The notes under the pieces are model-generated. The model ran no database searches. It was not told where the DNA came from and saw only the letters and a program-made list of their open reading frames with translations. 64,000 bases of DNA from Pseudomonas gingeri (GTDB taxonomy: Bacteria; Pseudomonadota; Gammaproteobacteria; Pseudomonadales; Pseudomonadaceae): NCBI RefSeq assembly GCF_013386165.1, contig NZ_JACAOS010000016.1, positions 458,051 through 522,050 on the forward strand, given 5' to 3'. Below, one piece after another: positions 9,201-16,417 of this stretch. Every line of letters begins with the position of its first letter. Within the stretch, counting starts at the first letter, position 1. The translations under genes and the position numbers were made by a program.

Positions 9201-9388
9201 GTTTGCGGGCTGGCGCCGGGGAGCTGGGCGGACACCTGGATGGTCGGGAACTCGGCTTCCGGCAGCGGCGCCAGGGGCAGGCGCGGGAAGGCGATCAAAC
9301 CGAGCAGCACCAGGGCGAAGGTCAGCAGGATGGTCGCGACCGGATGGTCAATGCACCAGGCCGAAACGCCGCGACTTTCCTTGATCAT
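6293..9388 (-). CDS. RND multidrug efflux pump, inner-membrane subunit (MexN/MdtC-like)
   Basis: Proton-driven exporter of 1031 residues, normal for the HAE1 RND family. TM1 is at the N-terminus (VATILLTFALVLLGLIAF), followed by the first periplasmic porter loop. The TM4 proton relay is seen as VVDDAIVVVENIHRHLE at about residue 400, then the second loop and a C-terminal TM block. Its ATG overlaps the adaptor stop (ATGA), so the two are translated together. No outer-membrane factor gene is next to it, so it presumably uses a shared TolC/OprM-like channel. The substrate cannot be read from sequence. Confidence 0.93.
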   Translation of the reverse strand: MIKESRGVSAWCIDHPVATILLTFALVLLGLIAFPRLPLAPLPEAEFPTIQVSAQLPGASPQTMASSVATPLEVQFSAIPGMTQMTSSSALGTTTLTLQFTLSKSIDTAAQEVQAAINTASGKLPKDMPTLPTWRKVNPADSPVLILSVSSSQMPGTELSDYAETLLARQLSQIDGVGQINITGQQRPAIRVQASADKLAAIGLTLADVRQAIQQTSLNLAKGALYGKSSISTLSTNDQLFQPEEYDQLIVSYKDGAPVQLKDVARVIRGSEDAYVQAWSGDEPGVNLVISRQPGANIVETVDRIQAALPGLEAMLPASVQVKVLIDRTQTIRASLHEVEMTLLIAILLVVAVMALFLRQLSATLIVSSVLGVSLVASFALMYVMGFSLNNLTLVAIVIAVGFVVDDAIVVVENIHRHLEAGDGMREAAIKGAGEIGFTVVSISFSLIAAFIPLLFMGGVVGRLFKEFALTATSTILISVVVSLTLAPTLAALFMRAPVHHENAKPGFGERLLAVYERNLRRALAHQKTMFGLFCVTLCLAIAGYVFIPKGFFPIQDTGFVLGTTEAAADVSFADMVAKHKALAEIVAADPAVQAFSHSVGVSGSNQTIANGRFWIALKPQDQRDVSASAFIDRIRPQLMKIPGIVLYLRAGQDINLSSGPSRAQYQYVLKSNDGDTLNTWTQRLTEKLRTIPAFRDLSNDLQLGGSITHINIDRSAAARFGLTTSDVDEALYDAFGQRQINEYQTEINQYNVILELDAAQRGKAESLNYFYLRSPLTGEMVPLSALARFDVPTSGPLSISHDGMFPAANLSFNLAPGVALGDAVLLLNQAKNEIGMPASVNGYFQGAAQAFQSSLASQPWLILAALVAVYIILGVLYESFVHPLTIISTLPSAGLGALIMLWLLGQDFSIMALIGLVLLIGIVKKNGILMIDFALEAQRGGLSPEEAIYKACITRFRPIIMTTLAALLGALPLMLGHGTGAELRQPLGIAVVGGLLVSQALTLFTTPVIYLWLERLFHRPTPAPAPAITL

Positions 9389-10548
9389 GGCTTGGACTCC
9401 ACGGCGGCCTGGCGATCAGCCATTTTCGGCTGGCCCTGCACTTCGATCCGCGAGGTCGGCTTGAGTCGCGACTGGCCGTCGCTGACCAGCACATCGCCGG
9501 CCTGTACACCGGTGATGATGTTCAGGTCGCTGTCCTGGTAGGCCATCTGCACCGGCACCACTTCCACGCCGCTGCCTTTGACCCGGTAGACGAAGTAGTT
9601 GTCCAGGCCGCGCTGGACTACCACGGGCGGCACCACCAGGGCACCGCGTTCGAGGGTGGTCTGGATCTTGATGTTCACCAGTTGGCCCGGCCAGAGTTTC
9701 TGGCCCTTGTTGCTGAATTCGGCCTTGGCCTTGATGGTCCCGGTGCCCGCCGCGACCTGGTTGTCGATCAGCGTCAGGTGACCTTCGCCGAGCAGCATGC
9801 CGCTATGTCCGTCGTCTCCGAGGAAGGCCCTGACCGGCGCCGACGGAGTGGTGTTGAGCAAGCCTTGCAGCGTTGGCAGCATTTGCTGGGGCAGGGAGAA
9901 CTCCACGGCGATCGGGTCGATCTGGGTCACCGAGAACAGGCCCTGGGCATCGCTCATGCGCAGGAAGTTACCTTCGTCCACGGCACGAATACCGACTCGG
10001 CCGGTGACCGGTGAATGGATCTGGGTATAAGACAGTTGCACCTGCGCTGCGGCAATCGCCGCCTGGTTGCCTTGCGCGGTGGCCTTCAACTGATTGACCA
10101 GGGCCTGTTGCTGGTCATAGGTCTGCTTGGAAATGCCATCGTCAACGGTCAGCAACTTGTAGCGCTTGAGATCGACTTCCGCCACCTGCAACTGCGCCTG
10201 GCTTTGCGCCAGCTGGGCCTTGGCCTGCGCCAGGCTGGCCTGGATCGAACGGTCGTCGAGGGTCGCCAGCAGGTCGCCTTCCTTGACCAGTTGGCCCTCC
10301 TTGACCAGCAGCTTGGTGAGGATGCCGTCGATCTGCGGGCGGATCACCACGCTGTGCAACGACAGCACCGAACCGATACCGCTGACATAGCGTGGTACGT
10401 CCTGCTGGATCACGTTGACCACCGTAACCGGCACGGCGGGATTGGCGCTGGGCTTGGCCTTGGACGGTCGGGTCAGCGTCCAGGTCGCGGCAGCGGCCAC
10501 GATGACCACCAGGCCAAGGATCAACGCGGTTTTCTTCGGGATACGCAT
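9385..10548 (-). CDS. RND efflux periplasmic adaptor (membrane fusion protein)
   Basis: HlyD/AcrA-type adaptor of 387 residues that bridges the RND pump to an outer-membrane channel. It has an uncleaved or signal-anchor N-terminus (KKTALILGLVVIVAAAATW), a lipoyl half-domain near VIRPQIDGILTKLLVKEGQLVKEGD, an alpha-hairpin coiled coil rich in A and Q (about 95-160), and beta-barrel and membrane-proximal domains. No lipobox is present. ATG at 10548 is used; an in-frame TTG 21 bases upstream is possible, and neither has a good ribosome site. First gene of the leftward pump operon. Confidence 0.9.
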   Translation of the reverse strand: MRIPKKTALILGLVVIVAAAATWTLTRPSKAKPSANPAVPVTVVNVIQQDVPRYVSGIGSVLSLHSVVIRPQIDGILTKLLVKEGQLVKEGDLLATLDDRSIQASLAQAKAQLAQSQAQLQVAEVDLKRYKLLTVDDGISKQTYDQQQALVNQLKATAQGNQAAIAAAQVQLSYTQIHSPVTGRVGIRAVDEGNFLRMSDAQGLFSVTQIDPIAVEFSLPQQMLPTLQGLLNTTPSAPVRAFLGDDGHSGMLLGEGHLTLIDNQVAAGTGTIKAKAEFSNKGQKLWPGQLVNIKIQTTLERGALVVPPVVVQRGLDNYFVYRVKGSGVEVVPVQMAYQDSDLNIITGVQAGDVLVSDGQSRLKPTSRIEVQGQPKMADRQAAVESKP

Positions 10549-10848
10549 GCTGTCAGGACGCCGGAACAAAGGGATAGGAAGGTGAATGCTGGCAGAACAG
10601 TAGCTCCTTTATAACCCCCCAACCGGGTCAGCAAGGTGACGGCTACCTGTCAGGGCTGTCAGAAAACCGTCCGTTTTATAACACGCCTGATTGTTAAAGC
10701 CGCTATCACCTTGGCCGATAAGGTTAAAGAGTCTCTGTTGCATAAAAACACCCATCCTATGTCCTACGGAAAGTTCTTTGGTTTCTGGTGCGCTGGCCTG
10801 CAGTGAACTTTAATGACTAATACCAGCCCGGTTTTGGGAGTGTTGGAA
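10549..10848. other. Divergent promoter region, efflux operon / fimbrial cluster
   Basis: This 300-base gap separates the leftward pump operon from the rightward fimbrial genes and must hold promoters for both. A direct repeat CTGTCAGGGCTGTCAG is seen at about 10648-10665. TTATAA-like hexamers occur near 10607 and 10677. No regulator box that I can name with confidence is present. Confidence 0.5.
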
Positions 10849-11163
10849 ATGAACGGAAAGAGAGCAAGTCTTGGTGTGCTGTTGCTGATCGTGTGCAGTG
10901 TCAACGTGCAGGCGGCGAACAACGGCGGTCAGATCAGGTTTTCCGGACAGGTCGTCGAGGCTGCTTGTGATGTCGGCAGGCAGATTCCTGGCGATGTCGC
11001 GTCAGGTAGTCGACCGCTCAAAGTGTCCTCGGTAGTGAGTTTGAATGTTGATACCCAGGCCAATGCCTGCCGTGAGGGGCGGATGCCGTTCAGCACGAGC
11101 TATCAGCCCCTGGCGACCCGGCAGACGACGGCGCAAGGCACGGTCATCATCACGTACAACTGA
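10849..11163 (+). CDS. Mini-pilin: short fimbrial-subunit-like secreted protein
   Basis: Only 104 residues. It has a signal peptide (1-22, ending NVQA) and a mature start ANNGGQIRFSGQVVEAAC that closely parallels the major pilin encoded next (ANNGTLNFTGALTNTSC). Cys residues are at 40 and 74. The end, GTVIITYN, is the alternating hydrophobic motif with penultimate Tyr by which chaperones recognise pilins. About 80 residues of the usual pilin core are missing, yet the frame is intact. ATG at 10849 is chosen for GGGAG 9-13 bases upstream; an in-frame ATG at 10813 lacks one. It may be a tip, base or terminator subunit, or a decayed pilin. Confidence 0.75.
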   Translation: MNGKRASLGVLLLIVCSVNVQAANNGGQIRFSGQVVEAACDVGRQIPGDVASGSRPLKVSSVVSLNVDTQANACREGRMPFSTSYQPLATRQTTAQGTVIITYN

Positions 11164-11578
11164 GCTGTACGTGAGCTCAAGCACCAGCGGCTATCGGCTG
11201 CGTGTATAGACGGGCTGCCGGAAAGGTAAAAATCCGGCGGCCTGGTTGAGTCAGTCAGGCAGGTCTCCGGCGACCTCGAGCAAACACTGCCGTTGGCAAC
11301 TCTTTGATAGGGTATCAACTCAATATCAATGGGGCCAATAGTTATGTTTTAACGATAAGGTGTTTCGTTGAAATAACTTGAATGTTAAACAGTTGTTGTT
11401 CTTTTTTCTTGAGGTTTTAAATGACGCCGGGCTCTGACAGTCCTGGCGTTCTTCTTTATAAGCGAGATCTTAGTGGGTCAGGCGGGAAGGGCTTACAGCG
11501 TATTGAATTCTTCGGGTCTATAGTGCTCGCCACCCAAGTGATGGGTGCAAACGAATTAACTCGAAGGATTGTGTTCGC
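11164..11578. other. AT-rich pilin leader region with hairpins
   Basis: A 415-base gap between the mini-pilin and the major pilin. It holds a 9-bp stem at 11214-11241 (GCTGCCGGA / TCCGGCGGC, one G-U pair) and an AT-rich stretch at about 11320-11425. A second hairpin at 11424-11450 (ACGCCGGG / CCTGGCGT) is followed by a T-rich tail. The second hairpin could end the mini-pilin transcript or act in the pilin leader. The pilin probably has its own promoter here. No invertible-element repeats were seen. Confidence 0.5.
11424..11458 (+). terminator. Possible terminator upstream of the major pilin gene
   Basis: The hairpin ACGCCGGG / CCTGGCGT (8 bp with one G-T mismatch pair, loop about 10) is followed by TTCTTCTTTA. 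The tail is interrupted by C, so termination may be partial. It could separate mini-pilin from pilin transcription. Confidence 0.4.
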
Positions 11579-12136
11579 ATGAAAAATATCTCGAAGACCC
11601 TGGCTTTATTGGCGGCGACTCTGGGGGCAGTCACGACCACGCACGCAGCCAACAACGGCACACTGAACTTTACCGGTGCCTTGACCAATACCAGTTGTGA
11701 AGTCTCTTCCGGGGGCGGTTCGGCCGATAACATCCCGGTCGACCTGGGCCGTGTGTCCTTTGCCGATATCGGTAATCGCAGCGACTCGCGGCTGGGCACG
11801 GCGAAAGACATCGACCTGGTGGTGACCTGCCTGCAACCGGCGGCGGAGAACACTGTGCACATGTCATTCCGGCCTTCGCAAACCGACACCAACGATCCTT
11901 ACCTGTTGACCACCGCCGGCGCCGCCAAGGGCGTCGGCATCGGCCTGGTACGCCGCGACAGCGACACCTTCCTCAATATCCAGGACCCCACCGACACCCT
12001 TGACGGTGTCCTTGAAGCCAGCGGCACCGGTTCGCGTGGCGAACTGGCCCTGAGGGCGGTGTTCGTCAAGAACGGGGTGGCGACGGTACCGGGTGCCGCG
12101 ACTGGCACCGTGCCCTTTGTCCTGACTTATAACTAA
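11579..12136 (+). CDS. Major fimbrial subunit (type 1 / Cup-like pilin)
   Basis: Structural pilin of 185 residues with a signal peptide (1-23, ending THA) and mature start ANNGTLNFTGALTNTSC. A disulfide pair at Cys40 and Cys84 is typical of chaperone-usher pilins. The C-terminal strand VPFVLTYN has the penultimate Tyr recognised by the chaperone. AAGGA lies 10-14 bases before the ATG. An in-operon terminator follows the stop, which fits a subunit needed in excess over its chaperone and usher. Part of the cluster 10849-17390. Confidence 0.92.
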   Translation: MKNISKTLALLAATLGAVTTTHAANNGTLNFTGALTNTSCEVSSGGGSADNIPVDLGRVSFADIGNRSDSRLGTAKDIDLVVTCLQPAAENTVHMSFRPSQTDTNDPYLLTTAGAAKGVGIGLVRRDSDTFLNIQDPTDTLDGVLEASGTGSRGELALRAVFVKNGVATVPGAATGTVPFVLTYN

Positions 12137-12147
12137 GTGGTTTCTTG

Positions 12148-12179
12148 AACGGAGCTTTGCACGGCTCCGTTCTTTTTTT
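12148..12179 (+). terminator. Intra-operon terminator/attenuator after the pilin gene
   Basis: The perfect stem AACGGAGC / GCTCCGTT with an 8-base loop is followed by CTTTTTTTC. It lies between the pilin stop and the chaperone start, both on the same strand. Partial read-through would give much more pilin mRNA than chaperone and usher mRNA. Confidence 0.85.
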
Positions 12180-12199
12180 CATTGGAATGGGTAGTTCGC

Positions 12200-12934
12200 A
12201 TGCGGAACGTTTTTGCTCCGGTGATCGGCATTGTCCTGGCAATGTCGATAGGGGCCGATGCGCGGGCGGGTATTGTGTTGAATACGACACGGGTGGTTTA
12301 TCCGGCGCAAGACAAGGAAGCGGTACTCAGTGTACTGAACAATAATTCCACGAGCATATTGCTGCAGTCCTGGCTCGAAGCCGAGAACGAGGCTGGCCGG
12401 GAGTTGCCCTTCGTGGTGGTCCCGCCGCTGGTGCAATTGCCTTCGGGCGGGCGCCAGACGGTTCGCATCATCCACTCCGGGGCCGCGATGCCGGCGGACC
12501 GCGAGTCGCTGTTCTGGTTGAACGTGCAGGAAATCCCCCAGGCCAGCGAGCGGGAAAATGTCCTGCAGATCGGCATCCGCCAGCGCATCAAGCTGTTCTA
12601 CCGGCCTGGCCGGCTCGATGGGGATGTCGAGCAGGCGCCGGGGAAACTGCGCTGGAGCCTGCCCCGTGGCGGCGTGCTGAATGTGCTCAACACCGGACCC
12701 TATTACGTGACGCTGGTGGACATTCAACTGCAGTCCGGCGGGCATCGGCTGCTGGCTCGGAAGAACTCGATGCTGGCTCCGGGGCAGTCCCTCGATTATG
12801 ACCTGCACGGACATGTGCAGACGCAGAACACCCAGTTGAATTTCAGCGTCATCAATGACCACGGGGCGCTGGTGCCCTATCGCTTGTCCGCGGCTGACTG
12901 GAGCAAGGGCCAGGCGCAGCCGCTGGAGAGTTAG
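12200..12934 (+). CDS. Periplasmic fimbrial chaperone (PapD family), first copy
   Basis: Binds pilin subunits in the periplasm and donates a beta strand until the usher takes them. 244 residues: signal peptide (1-23, ending ADARA), then two Ig-like domains. Both anchor residues known from PapD are visible: Arg in VLNTTRVVYP and Lys in RQRIKLFYRP. The proline of the cis-Pro loop region and the G1 strand GGVLNVLNTGPYYVTL are also present. ATG at 12200 gives a clean signal peptide; an in-frame TTG at 12182 is the alternative. It is preceded by the attenuator and followed by the usher. Confidence 0.92.
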   Translation: MRNVFAPVIGIVLAMSIGADARAGIVLNTTRVVYPAQDKEAVLSVLNNNSTSILLQSWLEAENEAGRELPFVVVPPLVQLPSGGRQTVRIIHSGAAMPADRESLFWLNVQEIPQASERENVLQIGIRQRIKLFYRPGRLDGDVEQAPGKLRWSLPRGGVLNVLNTGPYYVTLVDIQLQSGGHRLLARKNSMLAPGQSLDYDLHGHVQTQNTQLNFSVINDHGALVPYRLSAADWSKGQAQPLES

Positions 12935-13055
12935 CGTCCTCGATCGTTAGCCGTTTTTTCGATGCCGGGCCCCGCGCGCAGGTCAGGGCGTAGTGCGGGC
13001 GGGAAAGGAGCCCGTCTGGAACACACTTCAAGCACTCGTATTGTGAAGGTTGCAC

Positions 13056-15635
13056 ATGGACTGGCTTTATCAGCGAACAAAGGAAGTTCTCGCGTTATCA
13101 CATCATCGCCGCGTCGGCGGTTGGGTACGTTCCCTGCTTGAGAAAGCACGAGGCCCCTGGGGCTTCAAATGGTCATTGGGGGTGGCGCTGATTGCGCCGG
13201 GCACTGCCTTTTCCGAGCCGCCGGGTGATGAAAACGGGCAGGGCGCGCGCTTCAATACCGCGTTCATTCACGGCGGTGAACAACCGGCGGACCTGAAGGC
13301 GTTTCTCGAAGGCAACAGCGTACTGCCGGGCACCTACCGGGTAGATATCTACCTCAACCGCAACCTCAGTGCGCGCCGGGACCTGGTCTTTTCCCGCAAC
13401 GCCGCGACCGGCCAGGTCGAGCCTTGCCTGACGTTGCCGGTGCTCGACGACCTCGGCCTGGATCTGCCGCGCCTGCGCAGCCTCGGGGTGTTGAGCGAGA
13501 GCGCGGCGCCCGACCAGTGCTTTGACTGGCGCCGCCTGGACCAGGCCCGCGTCGACTACCAACCCAACAGCCTGCAACTGAACATCAGCGTGCCGCAGAT
13601 CGCCTTGCGCCGCAGCGCCCGTGGCTACATCTCGCCACAGTTGTGGGATCGCGGCGTGAACAGCGGCTTTATCGACTACAGCTTTATCGGTAACCGGCGC
13701 GAGGTGACGGGAATTCGTAACGACAGTTACTACCTGGGCCTGAACAATGGCTTGAACCTCGGCGACTGGCGCTTGCGCAACCAGTCCTCGCTGTTGCAGG
13801 GCACCGATCAATCGGCGAGTTGGAGCAGCAACAGCACCTTCGCCCAGCGCGACCTGACGGCCTGGAAGAGTCAATTGACACTGGGTGAGACCTACACCGA
13901 CTCGCGGGTTTTCGACAGCGTGCGTTTTCGCGGCGTCCAGGTGGCCACCGACGACGGCATGTTGCCGGACAGCGAGCGAGTCTACGCCCCGACCATCCGT
14001 GGCGTCGCCGAGAGCAACGCGACGGTGGAAATTCGCCAGAACGGCTACCTGTTGTACAGCGCCAACGTGGCGCCCGGACCCTTCGAAATCCGCGACTTCT
14101 ACCCCAGCGGCTCGAATGGCGATCTGCTGGTGACGGTGATCGAGGCCGACGGTCGGCGCCGCACCTTTACCCAGGCGTTCGCCTCCCTGCCGGTCATGGT
14201 GCCCGAGGGGACCTTCAGCTACAGCGTCGAAGCCGGGCAATACGACAGCAACAGCAGCGGTTACCAGACCCCCAGTTTTGCCAGCACCACCCTGATCTAC
14301 GGCCTGACCGAACATCTGACCGGTTATGGTGGCCTGCAACTGTCCGGGGACTATCAGGCCAGCAACCTGGGGGCGGGGTTCAATACCGGGCTGGGGGCGA
14401 TTTCGGCGGACCTGACGCATTCGGTCAGTCACCAGACCGCCGCCGACTTCGGCGGGCAGAGCGTGCGCTTGCGCTACGCGAATACCTTGAATACCACCAG
14501 CACCAGCTTTGCCATCGCCGGTTATCGTTATTCCAGCGAGCAATACCGCACCTTCGACCAGCATGTGCAGGAACGCAGCCAGCCCGGATTGATTCTGCCG
14601 GGACGGGCCAGGGACCGCCTCGACCTCAACCTCAGCCAACCGGTGGGTACCGGGACCCTCAGCGTTTCGGCCATGGAGCAGCGTTTCTGGGACCTGCCCG
14701 GTACTTCCCGGCAGTACAACGTGACCTACGGTGGCTATTGGCGCGACCTCAATTACAGCCTGTCGCTGGACCGCGCCGAAGTCACGGATATCAACGGCCA
14801 GGCCGGTACCGACCATCAATTGACCCTGAGCCTCTCGATGCCGTTCGGCAGTCGTGAGCGAGCGACCAGCGCCTCGTTTACCGGGGTACGCGACAGCGAG
14901 GGCGGTTCCAGCGCCCTGGCCGGTTTGACCGGGCGGTTGCCGGAGAGTCGCGATACCTTCTATTCGGTACTGGCCGGCAACGACGGCACCGGCGCCGGAG
15001 CAGGTTCGGCGAGTTTGAACAGCACCACGTCCATGGGGCGTTTCGAGGCCGGCTACAGTCACGGGCGCGATTACAACAGCTGGAACCTCGGGGCCCGGGG
15101 CTCGCTGGTGGCCCATGGCGGCGGGGTCAACCTCGGCCAGTCCCTGGGCGATACCTTTGTGCTGGCGCAGGTGCCAGGTGTCAGCGGTGCGCATTTCAAC
15201 AACTTCAGCGGTGTCGAAACCGGCGCCAACGGTTATGCCGTGGTGCCTTATGCGCAACCTTACCGGGCCAACTGGATCAGCCTGGATACCCGCGACCTGG
15301 GGGCCGATGTCGAGGTGGATAACGCCATTGCGCAGGTGGTTCCACGGCGTGGTGCGGTGGTGCTGGCGACCTTCAAGGCCAATGCCGGGCGGCGTGTGCA
15401 GTTCGAGTTGAGCCAGGCCGATGGCAGCCCGATTCCCCTCGGTGCGAGCGTCCAGGACGGCGCCGGCCGGACATTGGCGGTGGTCGACCCGAGCAGTCGC
15501 GCGTTGGTCCTCAGTGAACAGGAGCAAGGCGTGCTGAGCGTCAATTGGTCGGACCGGCGCTGCCAGTTTTCCTTCACGCTGCCGCCCAAGGACCCGCAGC
15601 GGACCTACGAACGGATTCGTGGAGTGTGCCAGTGA
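13056..15635 (+). CDS. Outer-membrane fimbrial usher
   Basis: Outer-membrane pore of 859 residues that assembles and secretes pilin subunits. After an unusually long leader (about 54 residues, hydrophobic core WSLGVALIAPGTAFSE) come the N-terminal chaperone-binding domain (FNTAFIHGG..ADLKAFLEGN), the beta-barrel with plug, and C-terminal domains. These end in a Cys pair, RRCQFSF and RGVCQ. ATG at 13056 is chosen for GAAGGT at 13045-13050. The stop overlaps the next chaperone's GTG start (GTGA). Length is normal for FimD/CupA3-type ushers. Confidence 0.94.
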   Translation: MDWLYQRTKEVLALSHHRRVGGWVRSLLEKARGPWGFKWSLGVALIAPGTAFSEPPGDENGQGARFNTAFIHGGEQPADLKAFLEGNSVLPGTYRVDIYLNRNLSARRDLVFSRNAATGQVEPCLTLPVLDDLGLDLPRLRSLGVLSESAAPDQCFDWRRLDQARVDYQPNSLQLNISVPQIALRRSARGYISPQLWDRGVNSGFIDYSFIGNRREVTGIRNDSYYLGLNNGLNLGDWRLRNQSSLLQGTDQSASWSSNSTFAQRDLTAWKSQLTLGETYTDSRVFDSVRFRGVQVATDDGMLPDSERVYAPTIRGVAESNATVEIRQNGYLLYSANVAPGPFEIRDFYPSGSNGDLLVTVIEADGRRRTFTQAFASLPVMVPEGTFSYSVEAGQYDSNSSGYQTPSFASTTLIYGLTEHLTGYGGLQLSGDYQASNLGAGFNTGLGAISADLTHSVSHQTAADFGGQSVRLRYANTLNTTSTSFAIAGYRYSSEQYRTFDQHVQERSQPGLILPGRARDRLDLNLSQPVGTGTLSVSAMEQRFWDLPGTSRQYNVTYGGYWRDLNYSLSLDRAEVTDINGQAGTDHQLTLSLSMPFGSRERATSASFTGVRDSEGGSSALAGLTGRLPESRDTFYSVLAGNDGTGAGAGSASLNSTTSMGRFEAGYSHGRDYNSWNLGARGSLVAHGGGVNLGQSLGDTFVLAQVPGVSGAHFNNFSGVETGANGYAVVPYAQPYRANWISLDTRDLGADVEVDNAIAQVVPRRGAVVLATFKANAGRRVQFELSQADGSPIPLGASVQDGAGRTLAVVDPSSRALVLSEQEQGVLSVNWSDRRCQFSFTLPPKDPQRTYERIRGVCQ

Positions 15636-16417
15636 AGGGACTGAAGGTGCTGGCGTTGCTGCTCGGCTTGCTCGCGGGCGGCCCGTTGCAGGCTGCGGTG
15701 TCCCTCAGTGGTACGCGGCTGGTGTTCGATGGGCGCTTTCGCGAGGTAAGCATCGAAGCCCGCAACCGTGGTTCGCAGGAGGTCCTGTTGCAGGCCTGGC
15801 TGAGCGACGGGGGCGAGGAGTCGTCGCCGTCGGCGAATCTGCCCTTTGTGCTGACGCCGCCGCTGTCGCGGTTGGCGTCGGAGGGGCGCCAGGTCTTGCG
15901 CCTGATGTATGAGGGGCTGGGCATGCCGACGGACCGTGAGTCGCTGCTGCACTTGTATGTGCTGGAGATTCCCCGCACCCGCGCGGGCGACGGGGTCCTG
16001 AATATCGCGATCCGCCAGCGGATCAATGTGCTGTTTCGCCCGCCGGGGTTGCCGGGCGATCCGGCGGCCACCCCGCAGCGCCTGAACTGGACGCTGGTGC
16101 GCGACGCCAGTGGCGTGCATCGGCTGCGGGTGGAGAACCCGACGGTGTTCCACGCCGCCCTGCTGAATATTCAAATCGAGGAGGCGCCACGTCAGCGCGG
16201 CCCCCAGCGCCAGGGGGACGACTTGCTGGTGCCGCCGGGAGAACGCCGGGAACTGATCCTCGCCAGTTCCCCGGCGCAGCACCTGCAATTCAAGGCGCTG
16301 ACCGACTACGGCGGCCAGCGTGCCTATCACGCACGGCTGGCCTTCGGTACGCCGTTCAACGCGTCACTGAGTGACGACACCGCCCATTCCGAACAGAAGG
16401 TTTCATCCCATGACTAA
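15632..16417 (+). CDS. Periplasmic fimbrial chaperone, second copy, lacking the conserved Lys
   Basis: PapD-family protein of 261 residues with a signal peptide (1-21, ending LQA) and the Arg anchor in SLSGTRLVFDG (Arg29). The position of the conserved subunit-anchoring Lys is Asn132 (RQRINVLFRP against RQRIKLFYRP in the first copy). The GTG start at 15632 overlaps the usher stop and has GGAG 8-11 bases upstream. A second chaperone next to an adhesin gene is also found in Cup-type clusters, where it often serves a particular subunit. Here the partner is probably the adhesin encoded next, whose start overlaps by 8 bases. Confidence 0.9.
   Translation: MKGLKVLALLLGLLAGGPLQAAVSLSGTRLVFDGRFREVSIEARNRGSQEVLLQAWLSDGGEESSPSANLPFVLTPPLSRLASEGRQVLRLMYEGLGMPTDRESLLHLYVLEIPRTRAGDGVLNIAIRQRINVLFRPPGLPGDPAATPQRLNWTLVRDASGVHRLRVENPTVFHAALLNIQIEEAPRQRGPQRQGDDLLVPPGERRELILASSPAQHLQFKALTDYGGQRAYHARLAFGTPFNASLSDDTAHSEQKVSSHD

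Noticed and set aside
7175..9541. A 788-codon open frame on the plus strand, opposite the RND pump gene
   Set aside because: Translation is rich in Q, G, H and R with no domain or ribosome site; the RND protein on the other strand explains the DNA. GC-rich Pseudomonas genes often leave long antisense frames open.
10813..10848. An upstream in-frame ATG extending the mini-pilin by 12 residues
   Set aside because: No ribosome site; the extension would spoil the signal peptide. ATG 10849 has GGGAG at proper distance.
13173..15527. A 784-codon minus-strand frame opposite the usher gene
   Set aside because: Antisense shadow of a well-supported usher; no recognisable protein features.
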